A DNA stretch of 64,000 bases, taken from assembly GCF_002081715.1 (NCBI RefSeq), contig NZ_MUKP01000024.1, positions 29,050 through 93,049 on the forward strand. Direction: 5' to 3'. Within the stretch, counting starts at the first letter, position 1, and each line of letters opens with the position of its first letter. Positions 57,498-64,000 of this stretch are shown piece by piece. Origin of the DNA: Nocardia donostiensis. Its GTDB lineage: Bacteria; Actinomycetota; Actinomycetes; Mycobacteriales; Mycobacteriaceae. A program made the position numbers and the translations under genes. Below the pieces are notes generated by a model. That model did not search any database, was not told the origin of the DNA, and was given only the letters and a program-made list of their open reading frames with translations.

Positions 57498-58262
57498 TCA
57501 CAACGAGTCCCGGCTCGCCGTTCCGCGACCGAGCACTTCCTCGAGTAGGGCCGCTATCGCGCGATGCCCGTTCTGAATCGAAGCCTGACCATACGATCCG
57601 TCACGGCCGAAGCGCAGGGTGATCAGTTCGCTGCCGTCCCCAGCCGGGCGGCGATCAACGGTGAAGGCACGGTCCTTCCACAGCGACTCCCCTGCGAGCA
57701 GGGCGACCAGGTCGGCGTCGGCGAGCTCGATGGCGATAGCCGAGGCGGTGCGGCCCGTATCGTCGGCACAAGCCGGGTTCGCTCCGCGCTCCAGCAGGGA
57801 ACGCACGATCCCGTATCTCCCACCCCGAGTGGCGACCGTCAGCGGGTTACCCGGAGTGTTCGGGTCGGCGCCCGCCGCGAGCAGCAGATCCACCGATTCG
57901 CGATGACCGTTGCGCACTGCCCACAGCAAGGGCGGCGTGCCCGGACCGGTCTGCTCCGGGTGCGGCGGTTCGGGCAGATCGGGATCGGCACCGGCGGCCA
58001 GTAGCGCTTCGACGACTCCGGCATGATTCCAGCATGCCGCCGCACACAACGGCAGTCCTTCGTCGGCGGCCCCGCTGGGCAGGTTCGGGTCCGCTCCCTG
58101 GGCCAGCAGTACCCGAACCAGCTCGGTGGAACCGTTTACCGCGGCACGATACAACGGAGTCGTCCCGTCCTCGTTCGGCTCATCGGGGTCGACGCCTGCG
58201 GCCAGCAGTCCTTTGACCGTAGCTGCGTCCCTGTCCGTCACGGCATTCACCAGATCTGTCAC
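57498..58262 (-). CDS. Ankyrin-repeat protein
   Basis: 254 residues; GTG 58262 is the listed start, although AAGGGG sits immediately against it and GTG 58250 is better spaced. About five ankyrin repeats fill residues 5-190, with the typical turns: GTTPLYRAAVNGSTELVRVL then LAQGADPN, LPLCAAACWNHAGVVEALLA then AGADPD, TPPLLWAVRNGHRESVDLLL, GNPLTVATRGGRYGIVRSLL then ERGANP. The C-terminal 60 residues (DRAFTVDRRPAGDGSELITL ...) are a non-repeat domain. A protein-protein interaction role in the cytoplasm; partner unknown. Confidence 0.87.
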   Translation of the reverse strand: MTDLVNAVTDRDAATVKGLLAAGVDPDEPNEDGTTPLYRAAVNGSTELVRVLLAQGADPNLPSGAADEGLPLCAAACWNHAGVVEALLAAGADPDLPEPPHPEQTGPGTPPLLWAVRNGHRESVDLLLAAGADPNTPGNPLTVATRGGRYGIVRSLLERGANPACADDTGRTASAIAIELADADLVALLAGESLWKDRAFTVDRRPAGDGSELITLRFGRDGSYGQASIQNGHRAIAALLEEVLGRGTASRDSL

Positions 58263-58418
58263 CCCTTCATTACAGCGGGGGCGTCAATCGGATAACCGAG
58301 ACCTGCCCGGCGGCCGTGGCGGATCCTTGGGTTCGACGCCACCTGGGGCACCTGGACCGGCGCCACATGGCGGAACTTTCTCGAGCTTCGACCCGACAGC
58401 CGAACCCGGAACCAACTG

Positions 58419-59261
58419 TCAGGCCCAAACGCCTGCGGCAGCAGTGGACTCGGCGAATTCGGCGAAGGTCCGCGGCGGGCGGCCCAGGGCACGCTGCACG
58501 CCGTCGGAGACATACTCGTCTGTGCCTTCCCTGAGTGGCTCGATGACGTCCGCGAAGGCTTTGGCGTCCGCGGGCGGTAGTCCCTGCTGAACGAGTTCAG
58601 CGACGTAGTCCTCCACTGAGAGCGGCACATAGCGGATTTCGCGACCGGTAGCCTCGGAGATGATTGCAACCGCCTCGGTCAGTGTCACCGACCGAGGGCC
58701 GGACAACTCATAGATGTGGCCCGTGTGCCGATCCTCGGTCAGTGCCGCAACCACCACCGCGGCGATGTCCTCGGCATCGACGAAGCTGGCAGCCCCATCG
58801 CCGGCGGGCAGTCGCAGCTCACCGGCGCGAATCGCATCAGCGAAGAAGCCTTCGCTGAAATTCTGCGCGAACCAGCCGGGCCTGCTGATAGTCCATTTCA
58901 GACCGCTCTCCCGCACAGCGGCCTCACTGTCGAGGAGGCCCTCCCGGACACCGCTGCTGTCCTCCGCGTAGTCCGGATTGTCGATCCCGCGCCCCGAGGC
59001 CAGCACGATCCGCTGCACCCCATGCTGCACCGCCCGCTCGATGAACGGCCGAACAAGCTTCGTGCCGTCCAACTGCACGATGTACACGGAGCCCACACCA
59101 TCTAGAGCGGTATCCCAGGTGCTGCGGTCGGTCCAGTCGAAGACGTGCTCGCCACGGCGGGCGGCCGCGCGTACCGGCAGCGCCTTGGCTCGCAGTTGGC
59201 TGATGACGCGGCGGCCGGACTTACCGGTGGCTCCGGTGACCAGAATCGGGTGTTCAGACAT
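58419..59261 (-). CDS. NmrA-like NAD(P)-binding protein (NAD(P)H:quinone reductase-like)
   Basis: 280 residues from ATG 59261, which puts the Rossmann motif HPILVTGATGKSGRRVISQL at residue 4; ATG 59297 is an upstream alternative. Other signatures: ALDGVGSVYIVQLDG, QRIVLASGRGIDN, the NmrA-type WTISRPGWFAQNFSEGFFAD, and FVDAEDIAAVVVAALTEDRH. These atypical short-chain dehydrogenases often act as redox sensors or quinone reductases. It is divergent from an AraC-family gene across 80 bp, a common regulator-target pairing. Confidence 0.85.
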   Translation of the reverse strand: MSEHPILVTGATGKSGRRVISQLRAKALPVRAAARRGEHVFDWTDRSTWDTALDGVGSVYIVQLDGTKLVRPFIERAVQHGVQRIVLASGRGIDNPDYAEDSSGVREGLLDSEAAVRESGLKWTISRPGWFAQNFSEGFFADAIRAGELRLPAGDGAASFVDAEDIAAVVVAALTEDRHTGHIYELSGPRSVTLTEAVAIISEATGREIRYVPLSVEDYVAELVQQGLPPADAKAFADVIEPLREGTDEYVSDGVQRALGRPPRTFAEFAESTAAAGVWA

Positions 59262-59341
59262 GAACTCAGTCAACCGAGCATTGCCGAGACGATCCATGTC
59301 TAATGATCTCCATTTGATGTCTGTGCGTCTACTCTGAAGGC

Positions 59342-60283
59342 ATGGATGCCGTGTCGGAACTGCTGGCAGAAGTCCGAGCGCGTGGCGCTGTCTTCCGGCA
59401 GACGATCATGCAGCCGCCTTGGGCTCTACGAATGGCCAGTGGCGCCCCGCTGACACTGGCCACGATGCTGCGTGGCCGCGCCTGGATCGTTCCCGACCAG
59501 CGTGAACCGGTGCCTATCGATGTCGGCGACATCGTCGTGGTCCGCGGCGACACGCCCTACACAGTGGCCAACGATCCCGCGATCGCCCCCTCGCTGGTGG
59601 TGACCAGCGCCGATTACTGCCCAGGAGCCGAGGGTATCGAGCCTGCCTCGGGGCCTGCCCGGATCTGTGGAACACCAACCGAAGAAGCCGCCGTGTTGGT
59701 CAGCGGGGCTTTCGAGCGCCGGGGGGAGCTCAGCGAACGACTGCTGCAGGCCCTGCCCACCGTGCTGGTGGTGCCGGCCGCGGACATCCCCTACCCAGCA
59801 GTGGAGATGGTGGCCGAGGAGGTCGCCAGAGACCGGCCGGGTCAGCAGCTGGTGCTGGACCGGCTGCTGGACCTGATGCTGGTCTCCGCGCTGCGCAGCT
59901 GGTTCGACAACCCGGACGCTGATGCCCCGGCCTGGTACCGCGCACTGGACGACCCGATCGTGGGTACCGCGCTGCGGCTGCTGCACAGTACACCCGCCCA
60001 TCCGTGGACGGTGGCGGACCTGGCGGCCAGGGTGGGGGTGTCGCGGGCGGCACTCGCCCGGCGGTTCACCGCGCTGGTCGGCGAACCGCCGATGTCCTAC
60101 CTCACGGGCTGGCGCATCGCCTTGGCCACGGACCTGCTGCGGGAGACCGACCATACCGTGGGCACGATCGCACGGAAGGTGGGTTATGCCAACGCCTTCG
60201 CGCTGAGCGTGGCTTTCAAGCGGCTACGCGGCACTCGCCCCAGTGATCATCGGCGCCCCGATGCGGACCAACGGACCGGGTGA
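59342..60283 (+). CDS. AraC-family transcriptional regulator (cupin sensor)
   Basis: 313 residues, ATG 59342. N-terminal AraC-binding/cupin_6-type sensor (MDAVSELLAEVRARGAVFRQ, LATMLRGRAWIVPDQREPVP, VGDIVVVRGDTPYTVAND) and a C-terminal double helix-turn-helix: HPWTVADLAARVGVSRAALA, RRFTALVGEPPMSYLTGWRI, DHTVGTIARKVGYANAFALS. Length fits. It is divergent from the NmrA-like reductase and probably regulates it. TACTCT 6 bases before the ATG could be a -10 box, suggesting a nearly leaderless transcript. Confidence 0.9.
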   Translation: MDAVSELLAEVRARGAVFRQTIMQPPWALRMASGAPLTLATMLRGRAWIVPDQREPVPIDVGDIVVVRGDTPYTVANDPAIAPSLVVTSADYCPGAEGIEPASGPARICGTPTEEAAVLVSGAFERRGELSERLLQALPTVLVVPAADIPYPAVEMVAEEVARDRPGQQLVLDRLLDLMLVSALRSWFDNPDADAPAWYRALDDPIVGTALRLLHSTPAHPWTVADLAARVGVSRAALARRFTALVGEPPMSYLTGWRIALATDLLRETDHTVGTIARKVGYANAFALSVAFKRLRGTRPSDHRRPDADQRTG

Positions 60284-60635
60284 GGGCCCGCCACAGCGCT
60301 ACCGCGGCCGTCTCACCACCAAACAACCACACACACGCAACAAAGCCGCCCCACCGCTGGGCATCCGGCCGGAGAACACCATCCATCCGCCGCCGAACAC
60401 CAGCCGGAACCATCAGCAACACGAGGGACCCCCCAAAGACAACCCGGCGTAGCGGGCTCGCGTCATCGACGGTCGAACTGAGGGCTCGATCACTTCCCAT
60501 CTGTGGAACACAGTCGAGTCAGAGTTGCTAATGTCTGACGGACTTGCTCCGGCCTATGGTTCACACGTATGCGGTTCCGCCTCGGCTCCATTGCCGGGGC
60601 AGCAGGATCGAGCTAGAGAGTGAACTCGTCACCGC
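60284..60635. other. Intergenic region before the second NRPS gene
   Basis: A Pro/Arg/Asn-biased plus frame (60243-60452) and a minus frame (60216-60500) are present, but neither has a recognisable domain or ribosome binding site. The promoter of the NRPS at 60636 should be here (TAATGT near 60530 is a possible -10), but I cannot define it with confidence. Confidence 0.4.
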
Positions 60636-63600
60636 ATGACTGCCACAGATCGCGACCAGCATTCCGGGTCACACAATCTCCTGTTTTCCCAGCACGGGGC
60701 TACCGAGGCAACGATCTCCGCGGCCGGCGCCGACGCGCTGGGCTCCGGTGAAGCGGCACAGATCGGTACTCATCAGGTCGAACAGCCGCGCGGCGCGCTG
60801 CTGCCGGATCTGCTGGACGCCGCCGTCGAGGAGAATCCCGACGGGATCGCGGTAGTTTTCGCCGACGCCTCCGAAACATGGTCGGAGCTGGACTACACCG
60901 AACTCGACGAGCAGTCCACCCGGCTGGCCCGGTTGTTGATAGGGCGCGGGATAGGACCTGAGGACCTGGTGGCGGTGGGTATCGCCCGCTCGCTCGAGTC
61001 GGTGCTCGCGGTGTGGGCGATCGCCAAGACGGGTGCCGGGTTCGTCCCTGTCGATCCGAACTATCCCCGTGACCGGGTCGCGCAGATGGTCAGCGATTCG
61101 CGGGCGGTGCTGGGTCTGACGGTCGAAGCGGTGCGCGAGGACCTGCCCGAACAGGTCGAGTGGCTGGCCATCGACAGCGATCGGTTCCTGCGTGAAATCG
61201 ACGAGCAGTCGGCGGACCCCGTCACCGACCGCGACCGGCCGCGACCGCTGCGTCCGCAGCACCCCGCCTACGCCATCTACACCTCCGGCTCCACCGGCAC
61301 TCCGAAGGGTGTGGTGGTCACCCACGCCGGTTTGGCGAGTTTCTGCGCCGAACAGCGCGAACGTTATCGCGTTACCAGCAGTTCACGCACCCTGCATTTC
61401 GCCTCACCGTCCTTCGACGCGTCGGTCCTGGAGTTGCTGCTCGCCGTTGGCGGCGCGGCGACCATGGTGGTGGTCGCGCCCACCGTGTACGGCGGTGCCG
61501 AACTGACCACCCTGCTGCGGCGCGAACGGGTGACCCATGCGTTCATCACGCCCGCGGCACTCGCCTCGATGGACCCCGCGGGACTGGACCGGCTCCGCGT
61601 GGTGATCGCCGGTGGCGAGGCGTGCCCACCGGATCTGGTGCGGCGCTGGGTCCAGCCGATCGCCGGTAAGCGCACCCGGGAGTTCTACAACGGTTACGGG
61701 CCCACCGAGACCACGATCATGACCAATATCAGCGATCCGTTGTCTCCCGACGAGCTGGTCACCATCGGCGGGCCGATCCGGGGTATGCGCGCGCTGGTAC
61801 TCGACGGCAGGCTGCGCGCGGTTCCCGAGGGCGTCACCGGAGAGCTCTATCTGGCCGGCGACCAGCTGGCCCGCGGCTACCACGACCGGCCCGGCCTCAC
61901 CGCCGCGCGCTTCGTCGCCGATCCGTACGGACCGCCCGGTGGACGGCTCTACCGCACCGGCGACCTCATGCGCTATCGCCTCACGGGCGCAGCGGCGGTA
62001 ATGGAATACCTCGGTCGCAACGACTTCCAGGTCAAGGTACGCGGGTTCCGCGTCGAACTCGGGGAGATCGACGCCGCACTGGCCGCCCGGCCGGATATCG
62101 ACTTCGCGGTCACGGTCGGGCGTGAAACAGGCTCCGGCGCAACCATTCTCGTCTCCTATGTGCTGCCCGCCCCCGGGGCGGGTCTCGACACCGCAGCACT
62201 GATCGACGATCTCGGGCGCACGCTGCCCGCGCATATGCTGCCGACCGCGGTGGTCGTGCTCGACGAGATCCCGCTGACCCCGGTCGGCAAGCTCGACCGG
62301 CGTGCCCTGCCGGAACCACAGCTGCGTACCGCACAGTTCCGGGCGCCGTCGGGCCGGGTCGAGCAGGCCGTCGCCGAGGTGTTCACCGAACTGCTCCGCC
62401 CCGCCCGGCCGCTCGGCGCCGATGACGATTTCTTCCACCTGGGCGGGAACTCACTGGTCGCCACTCGGGCCGCGGCACGGCTCGAGGCTGCGCTGGAGAC
62501 CCAGGTTCCGGTCCGGCTGCTGTTCGAGGCGTCGACCGTCGCCGCGCTTGCCTCCCTGCTGGCCGAGCAGACCGATACGGGACACCGCACGCCGTTGACC
62601 GCGCGGACCCGGCCGGACCATATCCCGTTGTCGTCGGCGCAGCAGCGGATGTGGTTCCTCAACCAGTTCGACACCCGGTCGACGGCCTACAATGTGCCGA
62701 TCGCGGTGCGGCTCACCGGGTCACTCGACGTGGCCGCGTTACGTGCCGCCATCGCGGATGTGGTGGGCAGGCACGAGATCCTGCGGACGGTCTTCCCGCG
62801 CACCGAGCAGGGCCCCGCGCAGGTGATCCTCCCGCTCGACCAGGCGCTGCCGCGGATCGAGGAGCGAACCGTGGCGCCCGAGGAGATCGAACCCGCGGTC
62901 GTCTCGCTGGTCTCGACCACCTTCGACGTCACCACCGAGGTCCCGCTCGGGATCGCGCTGTTCCGGATCGCCACCGCCGACAGCGCAGCGCCCGCCGAGT
63001 ACGTGCTCGCGATGGTGGTGCACCATATCTGCGGTGATGGTTCCTCGTTCGGACCGCTGACCAAGGATCTGATGACCGCCTACGCGGCCCGCGCCGCGGG
63101 TGGCGTACCGGATTGGGCGCCGCTGCCGGTGCAGTATGCCGATTACAGCCTCTGGCAGCGCGAACTCCTCGGTGACGAGGCCGACCCGGATTCCGTGGCC
63201 GCCGGGCAGCTCACCTACTGGCAGCGGACCCTGGCCGGGCTGCCCGATCAGCTGGACCTGCCCACCGACCGGCCACGGCCTGCGGTGCAGTCCTTCGCGG
63301 GCGCCGCGGTGGACCTGCGGATCGATGCGGCCACCCATCAGGCGCTCACCGAGCTGGCACACGATGCGGGCGGCACGCTGTTCATGGTGGTGCAGAGCGC
63401 GTTCGCGGTGCTGCTGGCCCGATTGTCGGGCACCGGAGATATCGCGATCGGTACCCCGATGGCCGGGCGCGGGGAGGCCGTGCTGGACGACCTGATCGGC
63501 ATGTTCGTCAATACTGTGGTCTTCCGGACCCGGATTGATGCCGGTGAGTCGTTCACCGACCTACTCGCCCGGCAACGGGAGAACGTCATTCAGGCGTTCG

Positions 63601-64000
63601 CGCATGCCGATGTGCCGTTCGAGCGGCTGGTCGACGTGCTCAACCCGGTGCGTTCCACCGGACGGCATCCAGTGTTCCAGGTGGGGTTGGCGTTCCAGAA
63701 TCTGGCCGCTGCCGCGTTGGAGCTGCCCGGGCTCACCGTGGCCGGGGTGGACGTGGACACCCGGATAGCGCAGTTCGACCTGAACCTCACCCTCACCGAT
63801 CGCTACGACGAGACCGGCGCGCCCGCGGGTATCGGCGGTGTGCTGACGTATGCCACCGCGCTGTTCGACCGGAGCACGGTCGAAGGTTTCGCGCACCGGT
63901 TCGTCGGCCTGCTCGGTGAGATCGTCGCTGCGCCGCGCACCCCGGTGGGTGATCTGGAGTGGCTCACCGTCGAGGAGCGGCAGCGGCTGGTCGCCGAGCG
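60636..64000 (+). CDS. Nonribosomal peptide synthetase, A-T-C... (continues past window end)
   Basis: Open from ATG 60636 to the window edge, at least 1121 residues. No N-terminal C domain, so it starts a chain. A domain about 45-560: YTSGSTGTPKGVVVTH, SPSFDASVLELLLAVGG (Asp261), NGYGPTETT, RLYRTGDLMRYR, KVRGFRVELGEID, TPVGKLDRRAL. Code by eye D-A-L-F-I-G-G-I-M-K, suggesting a hydrophobic, possibly branched substrate (low certainty). T domain FFHLGGNSLVATR, Ser606. C domain from about 640 with HHICGDGSS (His796), LCL-type. It is separated from the first NRPS operon by 5.4 kb with transposase remnants and unrelated genes, so it may be an independent cluster. Confidence 0.9.
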   Translation, partial: MTATDRDQHSGSHNLLFSQHGATEATISAAGADALGSGEAAQIGTHQVEQPRGALLPDLLDAAVEENPDGIAVVFADASETWSELDYTELDEQSTRLARLLIGRGIGPEDLVAVGIARSLESVLAVWAIAKTGAGFVPVDPNYPRDRVAQMVSDSRAVLGLTVEAVREDLPEQVEWLAIDSDRFLREIDEQSADPVTDRDRPRPLRPQHPAYAIYTSGSTGTPKGVVVTHAGLASFCAEQRERYRVTSSSRTLHFASPSFDASVLELLLAVGGAATMVVVAPTVYGGAELTTLLRRERVTHAFITPAALASMDPAGLDRLRVVIAGGEACPPDLVRRWVQPIAGKRTREFYNGYGPTETTIMTNISDPLSPDELVTIGGPIRGMRALVLDGRLRAVPEGVTGELYLAGDQLARGYHDRPGLTAARFVADPYGPPGGRLYRTGDLMRYRLTGAAAVMEYLGRNDFQVKVRGFRVELGEIDAALAARPDIDFAVTVGRETGSGATILVSYVLPAPGAGLDTAALIDDLGRTLPAHMLPTAVVVLDEIPLTPVGKLDRRALPEPQLRTAQFRAPSGRVEQAVAEVFTELLRPARPLGADDDFFHLGGNSLVATRAAARLEAALETQVPVRLLFEASTVAALASLLAEQTDTGHRTPLTARTRPDHIPLSSAQQRMWFLNQFDTRSTAYNVPIAVRLTGSLDVAALRAAIADVVGRHEILRTVFPRTEQGPAQVILPLDQALPRIEERTVAPEEIEPAVVSLVSTTFDVTTEVPLGIALFRIATADSAAPAEYVLAMVVHHICGDGSSFGPLTKDLMTAYAARAAGGVPDWAPLPVQYADYSLWQRELLGDEADPDSVAAGQLTYWQRTLAGLPDQLDLPTDRPRPAVQSFAGAAVDLRIDAATHQALTELAHDAGGTLFMVVQSAFAVLLARLSGTGDIAIGTPMAGRGEAVLDDLIGMFVNTVVFRTRIDAGESFTDLLARQRENVIQAFAHADVPFERLVDVLNPVRSTGRHPVFQVGLAFQNLAAAALELPGLTVAGVDVDTRIAQFDLNLTLTDRYDETGAPAGIGGVLTYATALFDRSTVEGFAHRFVGLLGEIVAAPRTPVGDLEWLTVEERQRLVAE

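Noticed and set aside
60216..60500. Minus-strand 94-residue frame
   Set aside because: Overlaps the end of the AraC gene, lacks a ribosome binding site, and matches no family I recognise.

Overview
The window is high-GC actinobacterial DNA. Mycothiol-dependent enzymes, an ESX/WXG100-type toxin locus, the NRPS style and frequent GTG/TTG starts point to the Mycobacteriales, most likely Nocardia or a close relative. That is an inference; there is no rRNA gene to confirm it. I found no tRNA, rRNA or CRISPR array.

Layout. (1) 1-8490, minus strand: three tightly packed genes of a polymorphic-toxin locus. They are a protein with putative immunity-type domains, a WXG100-like protein, and a very large protein with a CpnT-like N-terminus, a proline/serine-rich linker and a SecA-like ATPase. 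Its C-terminus lies beyond the window start. (2) 8491-9600: decayed transposases (IS256-like, IS5-like) and a truncated IclR gene. (3) 9829-14553: an IclR regulator divergent from a complete 3-hydroxybenzoate/gentisate operon (gentisate dioxygenase, fumarylpyruvate hydrolase, mycothiol-dependent maleylpyruvate isomerase, 3-hydroxybenzoate 6-hydroxylase). (4) 14848-20768: a 2-oxoacid dehydrogenase E2 remnant, then a giant single-chain acyl-CoA carboxylase (BC-BCCP-central-CT, resembling eukaryotic ACC in layout) broken by an apparent frameshift near 18500 and followed by a perfect 14-bp hairpin. (5) 20956-25009: small genes (MarR/cupin pair, ADP-ribosylglycohydrolase, metallo-beta-lactamase-fold protein behind a MerR-type promoter, cyclase-family protein) and a TnpB remnant.

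(6) 25330-55206: the main feature, a translationally coupled nine-gene hybrid NRPS-PKS operon of about 30 kb; most junctions overlap by 4 bases. The first genes encode an FkbJ-like ACP, an FkbI-like acyl-CoA dehydrogenase, a KAS III-like protein with altered catalytic residues and an FkbH-like HAD protein. A stand-alone A-T loading protein, a KS-(vestigial AT)-T-C protein, an FkbK-like dehydrogenase and two NRPSs follow (C*-A-T-E-C-A-T-E-C and C-A-T-E-C-A-T-C). The set predicts a hydroxymalonyl-ACP extender (no O-methyltransferase is seen) feeding a PKS module that has lost its own AT, so a trans-acyltransferase is needed; the KAS III-like protein is the candidate. Two A domains read as threonine. 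Each assembly-line protein ends in an extra C domain and the next NRPS begins with another, EntF-like C domain. No thioesterase is visible.

(7) 55207-60635: IS3 and TnpB remnants, a mycothiol/DinB-type protein, a DsbA-family protein, an ankyrin protein and a divergent NmrA-like reductase/AraC regulator pair. (8) 60636 to the window end: the start of another NRPS (A-T-C...), open at the edge.
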